Counted from the first letter of the stretch, positions 31,191 through 40,040 are shown. The stretch is DNA of 64,000 bases from CAVTWH01 sp963738365 (GCA_963738365.1 CAVTWH010000007.1:186001-250000); one strand, 5' to 3'. Notes: generated by a model not told the origin, from the letters alone. Numbers and translations are program-made.

Positions 31191-31757
31191 GTGACCACCC
31201 CCCGGACCCGGGTCGTACTGCTGCTGGGCGCCTCCGGCGTGGGCAAGTCGTCGGTGAGTTATCCGCTGGCCGTGCGGCTGGGCTGGCCGCTGGTCGAGCT
31301 GGACGACATCGTCGAGGCGGTGCAGGCCCTCACCACCCCGGAGCAGCTGCCGCAGCTGCACTACTGGCGTACCCACCCGCAGGCTGCGCAGGCGCCGCCG
31401 GACGCCATCGTGCAGCGGCAGATCAGCCTCGCCCGGGCGTTGGCCCCGGCGGTCCGCGCGATCGTGGACAACCACGTGACGACGGACACCCCGGTGGTCC
31501 TGGAGGGCGACCACCTGCTGCCCGTGCCGGACGTTGCGGGGGTACGCGCGGTGCTGCTGCACGAGCCCGACGCCGCCCAGATAGCGGCGAACCTGCTGGT
31601 CCGCGAGCCGGCACAGGGGCCGCAGTACGGGCGGGCGGAGGTGGCCCGGGCGTACGGGGAGTGGCTGGTCGGGCAGGCGGTCGGGGCGGGCGTGCCGGTG
31701 GTGCCGGCCCGCCCCTGGACCACGGCGCTGGACCGGGTGCTGCGTGCGCTGAGCTGA
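31191..31757 (+). CDS. P-loop nucleotide kinase-like protein
   Basis: The 188-residue protein has Walker A 'LLLGASGVGKSSVSYPLA' at the N-terminus, then 'LGWPLVELDDIVEAV' and 'TPVVLEGDHLLPVPDVAGV', a shikimate/2-phosphoglycerate-kinase-like layout with a weak lid. It is probably a small-molecule kinase in the cytoplasm; the substrate is unknown. GTG 31191 (or 31188) lies about 11 nt after a TACATT -10-like box (31175-31180), so the mRNA may be leaderless. It is divergent from the GntR gene with 36 bp between starts, suggesting shared promoter DNA. It lacks neighbours that would reveal a pathway. Confidence 0.75.
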   Translation: MTTPRTRVVLLLGASGVGKSSVSYPLAVRLGWPLVELDDIVEAVQALTTPEQLPQLHYWRTHPQAAQAPPDAIVQRQISLARALAPAVRAIVDNHVTTDTPVVLEGDHLLPVPDVAGVRAVLLHEPDAAQIAANLLVREPAQGPQYGRAEVARAYGEWLVGQAVGAGVPVVPARPWTTALDRVLRALS

Positions 31758-31892
31758 ACTGAAAGGGTACCGGCCTGACCGGCGACTCAAGACTGCCTGT
31801 TGGTCCGGTCCGCCCACGCCGCACCGGCGCATATCGTCGGCGATGGCCGGGTACGCCGACGTGCCGGGCGGTGCGGATCGGGAGGATGGTAC

Positions 31893-32729
31893 GTGCAGGA
31901 CGGGACCGGGGCGGACCGGGACGAGCCGACCGAGCTGCTCCCGGTGACCCCGGCGGCGGCCGGCCCGCAGCCGATCACCACGGGGCGCTGGTACCACGGC
32001 AGGCGACGCCAGCACACCGGACCGCTGGGCTGGCTGCGCGGCCTGGGTACGGCCCCCATGGTGCTGCTCATCGCGGTGCTGGTCGGGCTGCTCACCGGGC
32101 TGGGCTGGTGGGCCGGGGGTGGCCGGGTGGCCAGCCCCCCGCCGCCCGCGCCGTTGCCGGTGGGCTCCATCCACTCCGGCGACCCGGCCGCCGACCCGCC
32201 GGCCGGGTCCGGCTCCCCGTCGCCGCGCGGCACGCCGTCGGCCCGGCCGAAATCGAAGTCGCCGTCGCCGTCGGCGGTGGCCACGGTGCCGTCCCCCGCT
32301 CCGAGCCCGACCGACAGCCCGTCACCGAGCCGGCCGCCGCCGCAGCGCACCCGCTACGAGGCCGAGTGGTCGAGCATCGGCAACGGCACGGTGGCCACCG
32401 ACCATCCCGGCTACTCGGGGAGCGGCTTCGTCGACTACGCCAACGCGGCGGGAAGTTTCGTCGAGTGGCGGGTCAGCGTACCGGCGGCCGGCCAGGTGAC
32501 GCTGACCTTCCGCTACTCCAACGGCGGCGGCGACAACCGCCCGCTGGACGTCACCGTGAACGGCGCCCCGGCGCAGCGTGGCCTGACCTTCCCACCGACC
32601 GGCGACTGGGCGCGATGGGCCGGGCGTAGCCTCGTCGTCGTGGTCCCGGCCGGCGTGAGCGTGATCCGGGCGACGGCCGTCACCGGCGCGGGCGGCCCGG
32701 ACATGGACTGCCTGGACGTGCAGACCTGA
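31893..32729 (+). CDS. Membrane-anchored protein with CBM6/35-like domain
   Basis: The 278-residue protein starts at GTG 31893, 7 nt after GGAGG. It has a cytoplasmic N-terminus of about 50 residues (acidic then basic), one transmembrane helix (about 60-80, 'MVLLIAVLVGLLTGLGWWAG'), a Pro/Ser-rich spacer (about 85-155), and a C-terminal beta-sandwich ('RYEAEWSSIGNGTVATDHPG', 'GSGFVDYANAAGSFVEW', 'LTFRYSNGGGDNRPLDVTVN'). The sandwich matches carbohydrate-binding module families 6/35. No catalytic domain is present. It may tether the cell to polysaccharide or sense it. This fits the secreted hydrolases of the window, but a link is inference. Confidence 0.83.
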   Translation: MQDGTGADRDEPTELLPVTPAAAGPQPITTGRWYHGRRRQHTGPLGWLRGLGTAPMVLLIAVLVGLLTGLGWWAGGGRVASPPPPAPLPVGSIHSGDPAADPPAGSGSPSPRGTPSARPKSKSPSPSAVATVPSPAPSPTDSPSPSRPPPQRTRYEAEWSSIGNGTVATDHPGYSGSGFVDYANAAGSFVEWRVSVPAAGQVTLTFRYSNGGGDNRPLDVTVNGAPAQRGLTFPPTGDWARWAGRSLVVVVPAGVSVIRATAVTGAGGPDMDCLDVQT

Positions 32730-32737
32730 CTGACGGC

Positions 32738-33367
32738 TCAGCCGGGCCGGCTGGGGTCGGGCTGGCTCTCGCCGACCCAGGTGTGCACCGCCTCCGCCCG
32801 GCTGGTCGCGTTGAGCTTGGCGAAGAGCCGGTTGATGTGGTTGCGGACGGTTTTCGGGGCCAGGTAGAGCTGTTCGGCGATGGCCCGGTTGGTCATCCCG
32901 CGGGCGATCAGTTCCATGATTTCGCGTTCCCGCCGGGTCAGCCCGAACCGCTCGACGCTGCGCGGCCCGGGCGGCCGGCCGGCGGTACGCATGGTCAGGC
33001 CCCGGGCCGCGGCCCGGATCGCCGCGGAGAGCTGCCCCGCGGAGAAGCGGCCGTCCACCAGGTACCCGTGCGCCCCGGCGCGCAGCGCGGCCTGCACCGC
33101 GGCCGGCCCGTTGGCCCGGGTCACCAGCAGCACCCGGGTGTACCCGCTCAGCGCGGCGACAAGTGCGGTCCCGCCGGGGCTGGGGTGCTCCAGCAGGGTC
33201 ACCTCCGGGCAGGTGGCGGTGGCCAGAGTGAGCGCCTCCACCCCCGAGCCGGCGTCACCGATGACGGTGAGGGCGGGATCGGCCGCGAGCAGCCGGCGTA
33301 GCGCCGCGCGGGCGGTGGGGTTGCCGTCGACGATGAGAACCCGGGTGGGTGCCGCGGCGAAGGTCAC
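32738..33367 (-). CDS. LuxR-type regulator with degenerate receiver domain
   Basis: The 209-residue protein has a receiver-like domain (about 8-120) and a C-terminal LuxR helix-turn-helix (about 140-200, 'LTRREREIMELIARGMTNRA', 'APKTVRNHINRLFAKL'). The receiver keeps one acidic pocket Asp ('VLIVDGNPTAR'). The phosphoacceptor position is Glu60 ('EVTLLEHPSPGG') where Asp is expected, and the conserved Lys of 'GYLxK' is replaced ('GYLVDGRF'). It therefore probably does not use normal phosphorylation and may be constitutively active or ligand-regulated. No histidine kinase gene is adjacent, consistent with an orphan atypical response regulator. GTG 33367 is the start. Confidence 0.9.
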   Translation of the reverse strand: MTFAAAPTRVLIVDGNPTARAALRRLLAADPALTVIGDAGSGVEALTLATATCPEVTLLEHPSPGGTALVAALSGYTRVLLVTRANGPAAVQAALRAGAHGYLVDGRFSAGQLSAAIRAAARGLTMRTAGRPPGPRSVERFGLTRREREIMELIARGMTNRAIAEQLYLAPKTVRNHINRLFAKLNATSRAEAVHTWVGESQPDPSRPG

Positions 33368-33495
33368 GTCGACACGTTAGGCGGCGACGCCGCCGAGGGC
33401 GAAGAAATGGCTCTCCAGCACCGAAAGTTTCAATTCCCGGGTGGTACGAGGGTCCTGTCGGTCCCGGAGACCGGGGCGCCCGGCAAGATGGCGGC

Positions 33496-34005
33496 ATGGG
33501 GTACGCGGCGGTGGACGTGCACTACCCGCCGGACGGCGGGGCGCGGGCGGCGCTCGTGGTCACCACGGCGCCCGACCTCGCGACGGTCACCGACGAGCGG
33601 GTGGTCGACCTGCCCTCGGTCGCCCCCTACCGGCCCGGCGCCTTCTACGAACGGGAACTGCCCGCCCTGCGCGCCGTGCTGGCCCTCGCCGGCCGGCCCC
33701 AGCTGCTCGTTGTCGACGGGTACGTCGACCTGGACCCGGCCGGGCGCCCGGGGCTCGGCGCCCACGTCTACGCCGAGGGGCTCGCCGCGGTCGTCGTCGG
33801 CGTGGCCAAGACGCTGTTCCACACCGCGACCCACGCCGTGCCGGTGCTGCGGGGCACCGCCACCCGGCCGTTGTATGTCACCGCCGCTGGAATGCCGGTG
33901 GCGCAGGCGGCGGCCCTGGTCGCCGCGGCGGCCGGCGCGGCGCGCCTGCCGGACCTGCTGCGCCGGGTGGACCGGCTGGCCCGCTCCGGCGACCGGCGGG
34001 GTTGA
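33496..34005 (+). CDS. Endonuclease V-like protein, short form
   Basis: The 169-residue protein matches the core of endonuclease V: first acidic residue in 'AAVDVHYPPDG', second in 'APYRPGAFYERELPALRAVL', third in 'PQLLVVDGYVDLDPAGRPGL', then 'GVAKTLFHTATHAV'. Endonuclease V cleaves near deoxyinosine in DNA (RNA in some lineages). The protein begins directly at the first catalytic strand and lacks about 30 N-terminal residues found in the E. coli enzyme (223 aa). It is probably a reduced actinobacterial variant. ATG 33496 is the only sensible start. Confidence 0.8.
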   Translation: MGYAAVDVHYPPDGGARAALVVTTAPDLATVTDERVVDLPSVAPYRPGAFYERELPALRAVLALAGRPQLLVVDGYVDLDPAGRPGLGAHVYAEGLAAVVVGVAKTLFHTATHAVPVLRGTATRPLYVTAAGMPVAQAAALVAAAAGAARLPDLLRRVDRLARSGDRRG

Positions 34006-34092
34006 CCCGCCCGGCCGGTACGCCGGGCGGCCGGCGCGCGGTGGCCGATAACGAGCTGCGCAGCGCCGGCCGGATCGGCTACAAACGGCGGC

Positions 34093-34647
34093 ATGCCACA
34101 GTTGGAGCCGCCGACCGTCCGGGTACACCGGTCGTTCCTCGCGGCCATGGCCGAGTTCCGCGCCGAGGGCCGGGGCGCCGCGGACGACCACACGATGATC
34201 GGAGCGGACCTGCGCAGCCACCACCCCGGCTGGCAGCAGCCGGCCGCGTTCGCCGCCTACGTGGCCGCGCTGCGCGCCGACGAGCTGCCGGCGACGCCCC
34301 GGCCCGCGGGTTACGTCCCGTGCACCACGCTGTGGTGGCTGGCCGGAGACGAGTACCTGGGCCGGCTGGCGATCCGGCACCGGCTCACCCCGGCGTTGCT
34401 GGAAGCCGGCGGGCACATCGGCTACGACGTACGCCCCACCGCCCGCCGACGCGGATACGCCACCGCGATGCTGCGCGCCGCACTGCCGCTGGCCGCCGCG
34501 CTGGGCATCGACCCGGCGCTGGTCACCTGCGACACCGACAACGTCGCGTCACGGCGGGTCATCGAACGCAACGGCGGCGCTCTGGACGACGAGCGCGCCG
34601 GGAAGCTGCGCTTCTGGGTACCCACCGGCGCGGGCGATCGGGCATAG
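34093..34647 (+). CDS. GNAT acetyltransferase
   Basis: The 184-residue single GNAT domain has 'FRAEGRGAADDHTMIGADLR' near the N-terminus, the central strand 'YLGRLAIRHRLTPALLEAGG', motif A 'HIGYDVRPTARRRGYATAML' (RxxGxA acetyl-CoA loop) and 'CDTDNVASRRVIERNGGAL'. This is the pattern of the RimJ/L-like small-molecule or protein acetyltransferases often annotated as 'predicted acetyltransferase' in actinobacteria. The substrate is unknown. It ends 7 bp before the GTG of the phosphotransferase gene, so the two are probably cotranscribed. Confidence 0.9.
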   Translation: MPQLEPPTVRVHRSFLAAMAEFRAEGRGAADDHTMIGADLRSHHPGWQQPAAFAAYVAALRADELPATPRPAGYVPCTTLWWLAGDEYLGRLAIRHRLTPALLEAGGHIGYDVRPTARRRGYATAMLRAALPLAAALGIDPALVTCDTDNVASRRVIERNGGALDDERAGKLRFWVPTGAGDRA

Positions 34648-34654
34648 TGCTGGC

Positions 34655-35626
34655 GTGCCCAGTCCCACCCAGCGGTCGTTCACCCGCGACGACGTCGACG
34701 CGGCGGCCCGCAGCGCGTTTCCGGAAACCACGGTCAGCGCGGCCGAGCAGCTGCCCGGCGGTTCCTTCGGCACCGTCTGGCGGGTCGACCTGGCCGACGG
34801 TCGGCGTACCGCGCTGAAGATCGGCCCCCGGCCCGGTGCGAAGCTGCTGCGCTACGAGGCCGGCATGCTCGCCGCCGAAGGGGAGTACCTGCGCCTGGTC
34901 GAGCGGCACGCACCCGCCGTGCCGGGGCCACGGCTGCTGTACCTGGCCGACGACTGGCTGTTCATGTCCTTCGTGCCCGGTACCCCGCTGAGCGACCTGC
35001 CCGACGGCGTGGACGGGGCACCGGCCCGGTACGACACCGGCGCGGCAGTGGCCCGGCTGCACGGCGTCACCGGGGACTTCCACGGGTACGCCGGTGACCG
35101 GCCACGGGCCGGCGACTGGCCGACGGCGTACGCGGGGATCCTCGGCGCCGCACTGGACGACGGGGCCGACTGGGGCGTGCCGCTGCCGGTACCGGCCGAC
35201 GTGCTGCGTGCCCTGCCGGGCCGGCACGCCACCGCGCTGGCCACCGTCACCACGCCGGTACTGCTGCACTTCGACCTGTGGGACGGCAACGTGCTCACCA
35301 CGGTCGCCGACGGCACGGCCCGGCTGTCCGGACTGATCGACGGCGAGCGCTACCTGTGGGGCGACCCGATGATCGACTTCGCTTCGCCGTGGCTGCTGCG
35401 CGACATCTTCGCCGAACCGGACCACCCGTTCCTGGCCGGATACCGGTCGGTGCGCCCGTTGGCCGTGGATGGGGCGGTGCGCATCCGATATGACTTCGCC
35501 CAGCTGTACCTGTACCTGCTGATGCTGGTGGAGTTCCCGAGCCGGGGGAAGACGCCGCAGAGCGACCCGGGGATGTGGCAGACCCTGAACGACCTCATCC
35601 CGCGTGTTGTCGCCCGGTTGAGCTGA
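34655..35626 (+). CDS. APH-family phosphotransferase
   Basis: The 323-residue protein has the aminoglycoside/choline kinase fold: nucleotide Lys in 'RTALKIGPRPGAKLLRYE', hinge 'LFMSFVPGTPLSDLP', catalytic loop 'VLLHFDLWDGNVLT' (HxDxxxxN) and metal Asp in 'LSGLIDGERYLWGDPMIDFA'. Such enzymes phosphorylate small alcohols, sugars or antibiotics; there is no specific antibiotic-resistance signature here. GTG 34655 follows the GNAT gene by 7 bp. An N-acetyltransferase plus phosphotransferase pair could modify a common molecule, but that is only a suggestion. Confidence 0.88.
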   Translation: MPSPTQRSFTRDDVDAAARSAFPETTVSAAEQLPGGSFGTVWRVDLADGRRTALKIGPRPGAKLLRYEAGMLAAEGEYLRLVERHAPAVPGPRLLYLADDWLFMSFVPGTPLSDLPDGVDGAPARYDTGAAVARLHGVTGDFHGYAGDRPRAGDWPTAYAGILGAALDDGADWGVPLPVPADVLRALPGRHATALATVTTPVLLHFDLWDGNVLTTVADGTARLSGLIDGERYLWGDPMIDFASPWLLRDIFAEPDHPFLAGYRSVRPLAVDGAVRIRYDFAQLYLYLLMLVEFPSRGKTPQSDPGMWQTLNDLIPRVVARLS

Positions 35627-35672
35627 CCGACGAAGCTGGTCGACAGCCGCTCCGACCAGCTATAACAGCTCC

Positions 35673-36191
35673 GTGTCCGAGAACAACGCCGACTGGCCGA
35701 CGATCCCGCGCTGGTGGGCGTACCCCCTTCGCCTGCTTCTGGGTGTCGCGCTGGCCACTGGAGTGTCGCGGCTGGTGCTGGGCAACTGGTCCGATGGTCC
35801 TGCCTGTGGTGTGGGCATCGGGGTCAGCTGGATGATCAGCCTGGCCAACCGGCACCGGGTGGCGAGGCGCGACGCACCGTACCGGGCGGCCTACGCCGCG
35901 CTGGAGTGCAACCAGTTGCCTGACGGCACGGCGGAGTTGGTAGCGACCGCAGGCATCCTCCGTCAGCGGCGCCTGGTCGCCGGCTGGTTGGCGGTACTCC
36001 TGGCCGTCGGCGGTGTGGTCGCCGTGACCGTGGTACTTCTCGGCTACCGGCACACCGGCGAACCCACCGACCTGGTCGCGGCCGGTGTGCTGGGGGCCGG
36101 CGCCGCCGTGCTCGTCGGGCTGTGCGGCTGGCAGCGCCGCCGAACAGGCGGGCTGCTGCGCCGGTGCGAACCGGCCGGCGTGTCGTTGTAG
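35673..36191 (+). CDS. Hypothetical membrane protein
   Basis: The 172-residue protein starts at GTG 35673. Four hydrophobic segments are visible: about 17-36 ('PLRLLLGVALATGVSRLVLG'), 43-58, 101-122 ('LVAGWLAVLLAVGGVVAVTV') and 133-151 ('LVAAGVLGAGAAVLVGLCGW'). A polar loop in the middle (about 59-100) and a basic C-terminus follow. I recognise no family. It starts 46 bp after the phosphotransferase and could belong to its transcript. Confidence 0.65.
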   Translation: MSENNADWPTIPRWWAYPLRLLLGVALATGVSRLVLGNWSDGPACGVGIGVSWMISLANRHRVARRDAPYRAAYAALECNQLPDGTAELVATAGILRQRRLVAGWLAVLLAVGGVVAVTVVLLGYRHTGEPTDLVAAGVLGAGAAVLVGLCGWQRRRTGGLLRRCEPAGVSL

Positions 36192-36259
36192 CCACCCGTC
36201 GGCCGTGATCCGGCCGGTCGCGCGGCCCGCCGGACGGTTGGATCGGGCAGACTGGCGGC

Positions 36260-37132
36260 ATGACAGTGGTCGGTACGGTGTTCCTGCCCCAGCTCCCGCC
36301 GGAGCGGTTGCGTTCGGTGGCGGTGGCCGCCGACGAGGCGGGCCTGGCGCAGTTGTGGTTGTGGGAGGACTGCTTCCGGCAGAGCGGCATCGCCAGCGCC
36401 GCCGCCGCGCTGGCCTGGACGACGCAGTTGCAGGTCGGTGTCGGGCTGCTGCCGGTGCCGTTCCGCAACGCCGCGATCACCGCGATGGAGCTGGCCAACC
36501 TGCACCGGATGTTCCCCGGCCGCCCGCTGATCGGGCTCGGCCACGGCGTGCAGGACTGGATGGCCCAGGTGGGTGCCCGGGTGGCTTCCCCGCTCACGCT
36601 GCTCGACGAACACCTCGACGCGGTACGCGCGCTGCTGGCCGGTGCGCGGGTCAACGTCCGCGGGCGCTACGTGCAGCTGGACGACGTGGCGCTGGACTGG
36701 GCGCCGCCGGTCGCCCCGCCGGTGCTGTGCGGCGCGACCGGGGACCGCACCCTGCGGCTGTCCGGGGAGCTGGCGGACGGCACGATCCTGACCGCCGGCA
36801 ACCCGCCGGCCAAGGTGGCCCGGGCCTGTCAGCTCATCGAGGAGGGCCGGGCGGCGGTGGGGCGCGTCGACCCGCACACCGTGGTGCTGTACGTGCACGC
36901 GGCCACCGGCGCCGACGCCGACGCGCGGCTGGAGCGCGAGCGGGTGACCTGGGGGTACGGGGACCTGACCGGCTGGGCGCTGTCCGGTGACGCGGAGCAG
37001 CTGGCACAGGGCGTCCGCCGGTTCGCCGACGCCGGGGCCGATGTCGTTGTGCTGCAACCGACTCCGGACGACCCCGACCCGGAGGGCTTCGTCCGCTTCG
37101 TGGCCACCGAGGTCGCCCCGCTGGTCGAGTGA
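36260..37132 (+). CDS. LLM-class (F420-type) oxidoreductase
   Basis: The 290-residue protein is a luciferase-like TIM barrel: 'AADEAGLAQLWLWEDCFRQ', 'VGVGLLPVPFRNAAITAMEL', 'RPLIGLGHGVQDWMAQVG', 'PVLCGATGDRTLRLSGELAD' and 'ADVVVLQPTPDDPDPEGFVR'. Members lacking the FMN phosphate features commonly use coenzyme F420, abundant in actinobacteria. The substrate is unknown. It is transcribed singly, ahead of the GH16 gene but with a 325-bp gap. Confidence 0.88.
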   Translation: MTVVGTVFLPQLPPERLRSVAVAADEAGLAQLWLWEDCFRQSGIASAAAALAWTTQLQVGVGLLPVPFRNAAITAMELANLHRMFPGRPLIGLGHGVQDWMAQVGARVASPLTLLDEHLDAVRALLAGARVNVRGRYVQLDDVALDWAPPVAPPVLCGATGDRTLRLSGELADGTILTAGNPPAKVARACQLIEEGRAAVGRVDPHTVVLYVHAATGADADARLERERVTWGYGDLTGWALSGDAEQLAQGVRRFADAGADVVVLQPTPDDPDPEGFVRFVATEVAPLVE

Positions 37133-37272
37133 CCGGCGGCGCCCGAGGCCGGAAGTCTGCGTACGGGGAACCGCTGTCACCGATGTGGCACATCGGATAG
37201 CGATCATGAATCGCGCTGTCGGAGCGGGCATTCCCGCCTCCAGCAGCCAAAACTAAGTCTTGAATCAAGGTA

Positions 37273-37303
37273 TTGACCGAATACCGTCGATGGGTGGTAG
37301 CCT
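37273..37303 (+). promoter_or_regulatory. Putative promoter of the GH16 glucanase
   Basis: TTGACC (37273-37278) and TAGCCT (37298-37303) with a 19-bp spacer, placed just upstream of the palindromic operator. The gap 37133-37457 is otherwise non-coding. The spacing is long, so this is tentative. Confidence 0.4.
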
Positions 37304-37309
37304 GCCCGG

Positions 37310-37321
37310 GAGAGCGCTCTC
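37310..37321. promoter_or_regulatory. LacI-type operator in front of the GH16 glucanase
   Basis: GAGAGCGCTCTC is a perfect 12-bp palindrome sharing the GAGCGCTC core with CebR-like sites and with the palindrome beside the lacI-type gene. It lies right after the putative -10, where a repressor would block initiation, 137 bp before the ATG. Confidence 0.6.
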
Positions 37322-37457
37322 ACGAACGATTGCCCCCGATCGGCCGCACCCCCGCGCCCCGCCCTTCCCGGCCCCTGGACGCCGTCCGTGGCTGCCGGTG
37401 AGGCGCGCTGTCCACGGCGGCGCCGTCCCCGATCGGTCTTCGAACCGAGGGAGAGTC

Positions 37458-39275
37458 ATGTCCAGCACACGCGAGAGCGCGCTGCGCCGGCTCGACGTCA
37501 GGCGGTGGAGCCGGCGTGTCCGCGCCGGCCTCGTCGCCTCGACGGTCGCGGTCGGGGCGGTGGTCACGGCGGGCTTCCTGGCCGTCGCCGCCGCGCCGAA
37601 CGCCAACGCGGCGGTGGGTGCGCCACCGGCCGGCTTCACGCTCACCTGGAGCGACGACTTCACCGGTGCGGCCGGCACCGGCGTCAACACCGGCACCTGG
37701 AAGTACGACACCGGGCCGGGCAGCAGCTTCGGCACCGGCGAGATCGAGACCATGACCAACAGCACCGCCAACGTCTTCCAGGACGGCAACGGGCATCTCG
37801 TGCTGCGGGCGCTGCACTCCGGTACCAACCCGTCCAGCGGCTGGACCTCCGGCCGCATCGAGACCCAGGCCGCCACCTTCGGCGCCCCGCCCGGCGGCGT
37901 GGTCCGGATGGAGTCGCGCATCCAGCAGCCGAACGTCACCACCAGCAACGGTGCCGGCTACTGGCCGGCGTTCTGGATGCTCGGCGCGCCGCTGCGCACC
38001 GGCACCCCGTGGCCGACCTCGGGTGAGGTCGACATCCTGGAGGACATCAACGGCCGCAGCTCCGTCTTCGGCACCCTCCACTGTGGAACGAACCCCGGCG
38101 GTGCATGCAACGAGTCCACCGGCATCGGCAGTGGCGAGCGGGCCTGCGCCGGCTGCCAGACCGACTACCACAACTACGCGGTCGAGATCGACCGCTCGGT
38201 ATCGCCGGAGCAGATCCGCTGGTACCTCGACGGCACCAACTACTTCACCCTGGCCGCCAACCGGGTGGACGCCACCACCTGGGCCAACGCCGTCGACCAC
38301 CCGTTCTTCATCATCTACGACCTGGCCATGGGCGGTGGCTTCCCGGCCGCCTTCGGCGGCGGCCCCAACGCCGCCACCATCTCCGGCGCCCAGATGAACA
38401 TCGACTGGGTAGCCGTCTACAACAAGGGCCCGGGCAGCGGCGGTACCGGTTCGCCCACGCCCAGCACCAGCCCCAGCCAGTCGGGCAGCAACATCGCCCA
38501 GGGCAAGCCGGCCACCGCCTCCTCCACCGAGAACGCCGGCACGCCGGCCAGCGCGGCGGTCGACGGCAACACCGGCACCCGCTGGTCCTCGGCGTTCAGC
38601 GACCCGCAGTGGCTGCAGGTCGACCTGGGCCAGTCGTACAACATCTCGCATGTGACGCTGAACTGGGAGGCCGCCTACGCACGGGCGTACCAGATCCAGA
38701 CCTCGGCGGATGGCACGACCTGGACCAACGTCTACTCCACGACCACCGGCGACGGCGGCACGGACGACCTGGCGGTGACCGGCACCGGCCGGTACATCCG
38801 GCTCTACGGCACCCAGCGCGCCACCGCCTACGGCTACTCGCTGTGGGAACTCGGCGTGCAGGGCACCCCGGGCACCGGCGGCGGCACCGGCAGCCTGCTC
38901 TCCCAGGGGCACCCGGCGACCGCGTCGTCCAGCGAGAACGCCTCGTTCGGCGCCGGCAACGCGGTGGACGGCAACACCGGCACCCGCTGGTCCAGCGGCT
39001 TCAGCGACCCCCAGTGGATCACTGTCGACCTGGGCGCCACGCACAGCATCAGCAAGGTGGTGCTGAACTGGGAGGCGGCCTACGGCCGGGCGTTCCAGCT
39101 CCAGACCTCCACCGACAACGCCAACTGGACCAGCATCTACTCCACCACGACCGGCACCGGCGGCGTACAAACGCTCAACGTCAACGGCTCCGGCCGCTAC
39201 GTCCGCATGTACGGCACGGCCCGGTCCGGGGTGTACGGGTACTCGCTGTGGGAGTTCCAGGTCTTCGGCAACTGA
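37458..39275 (+). CDS. Secreted GH16 beta-glucanase with two F5/8C (CBM32-like) domains
   Basis: The 605-residue protein starts at ATG 37458 after GAGGGAGAG. It has a long signal peptide (about 1-52), and GH16 jelly roll (about 58-312) with catalytic Glu190, Asp192, Glu195 in 'GEVDILEDING'. 'FWMLGAP' and 'GMGGGFPAAF'-like strands typify beta-1,3/1,3-1,4-glucanases. A short Thr/Ser/Pro linker is followed by two discoidin/CBM32 domains (about 333-463 and 470-605). Both contain 'AVDGNTGTRWSS', 'DPQW' and 'YGYSLWE' and are clear duplicates. It degrades fungal or plant beta-glucan outside the cell. The linker's 3' part ends at a strong terminator. Confidence 0.95.
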   Translation: MSSTRESALRRLDVRRWSRRVRAGLVASTVAVGAVVTAGFLAVAAAPNANAAVGAPPAGFTLTWSDDFTGAAGTGVNTGTWKYDTGPGSSFGTGEIETMTNSTANVFQDGNGHLVLRALHSGTNPSSGWTSGRIETQAATFGAPPGGVVRMESRIQQPNVTTSNGAGYWPAFWMLGAPLRTGTPWPTSGEVDILEDINGRSSVFGTLHCGTNPGGACNESTGIGSGERACAGCQTDYHNYAVEIDRSVSPEQIRWYLDGTNYFTLAANRVDATTWANAVDHPFFIIYDLAMGGGFPAAFGGGPNAATISGAQMNIDWVAVYNKGPGSGGTGSPTPSTSPSQSGSNIAQGKPATASSTENAGTPASAAVDGNTGTRWSSAFSDPQWLQVDLGQSYNISHVTLNWEAAYARAYQIQTSADGTTWTNVYSTTTGDGGTDDLAVTGTGRYIRLYGTQRATAYGYSLWELGVQGTPGTGGGTGSLLSQGHPATASSSENASFGAGNAVDGNTGTRWSSGFSDPQWITVDLGATHSISKVVLNWEAAYGRAFQLQTSTDNANWTSIYSTTTGTGGVQTLNVNGSGRYVRMYGTARSGVYGYSLWEFQVFGN

Positions 39276-39304
39276 CCCGAGACTCAGCTTGGCTGGTCCG
39301 GGCA

Positions 39305-39342
39305 GCGGTGCGGGTGGGGTTGAGCGGCCCCACCCGCACCGC
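39305..39342. terminator. Bidirectional hairpin after the GH16 gene
   Basis: Perfect 15-bp stem (39305-39319 with 39328-39342, 8-base loop) between the convergent genes ending at 39275 (+) and 39355 (-). Confidence 0.85.
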
Positions 39343-39354
39343 CCGTACTCCGCC

Positions 39355-39960
39355 TCACCGGCGGCCGGTCGCGGCTCGGGGCCGACCGGCCGTCGGACCG
39401 CCTTCGTCGCCGATCTGGTAGAGGTCGTGCGCGAACCACAGCCGGTACGGCTGCGCCCCGGCCCGGCCGACCAGCACCAGCGCGTGGCTGGGCGTCTCCG
39501 GGTCGACCTGCCGGGCGGTCGGGTAGCCGGCCAGTACCTCCGGCAGGGTGACCGACCAGGGGCGCAGTCGGCGCGCCGAGGGCAGCCGGGGCGGCGCGAC
39601 GTCCGACGCGCGGGCGAGACCCGCGGCGAGCACCACATCAGCTACCCCCACCAGAACCCGCCAGCGCAGATCCGGCCAGAGCGCCGGCAGCGGCCAGGAC
39701 CAGGCGGTCGCCTCCGCGTCGCCCAGGCGCAGCCGCCGCTCCTGCGCCCCGGGTCCGAGGACCGCGCGGTGCAGCGCCAGCCCCGTCGGCGCCCGGGCCG
39801 AGCGCAGCAGCTCCTGCCAGCGCCGGTGCGCCGCCAAGTAATCGGCGCGCGTCGCGCCCAATTCCCGGTACGCCCGGGCCACCAGCTCGGGCTGGAAGTC
39901 CGCCATCCGGCGCAGCAGCATCAGCTGGAATTCCCGCCCGGCAAATCCGATCACGACCAT
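39355..39960 (-). CDS. Hypothetical protein
   Basis: The 201-residue protein begins 'MVVIGFAGREFQLMLLRRMA', has helical 'ELVARAYRELGATRADYLAA' and a C-terminal part with 'TLPEVLAGYPTARQVDPETP' and 'GAQPYRLWFAHDLYQIGDEG'. No signal peptide or membrane segment is seen. No family recognised; codon and frame usage look genuine. It overlaps nothing and is divergent from the SDR gene at 40041 with 80 bp between. It may be specific to Micromonosporaceae. Confidence 0.65.
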   Translation of the reverse strand: MVVIGFAGREFQLMLLRRMADFQPELVARAYRELGATRADYLAAHRRWQELLRSARAPTGLALHRAVLGPGAQERRLRLGDAEATAWSWPLPALWPDLRWRVLVGVADVVLAAGLARASDVAPPRLPSARRLRPWSVTLPEVLAGYPTARQVDPETPSHALVLVGRAGAQPYRLWFAHDLYQIGDEGGPTAGRPRAATGRR

Positions 39961-40040
39961 GCCTCCGTGGACAGTATCCGGCGCCAGATGCGGCGGCGCG
40001 TGCGGTGGCCGCCTGCCGGGGCAGTTCGTAGGTTGGAGTG

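Noticed and set aside
34093..35626. Antibiotic resistance pair (acetyl- and phosphotransferase)
   Set aside because: Both belong to broad families and lack motifs specific to known resistance enzymes.
37458..39275. Large minus-strand frame opposite the GH16 gene
   Set aside because: Gly/Val/Arg-rich shadow of high-GC coding DNA, with no domain or start signal.
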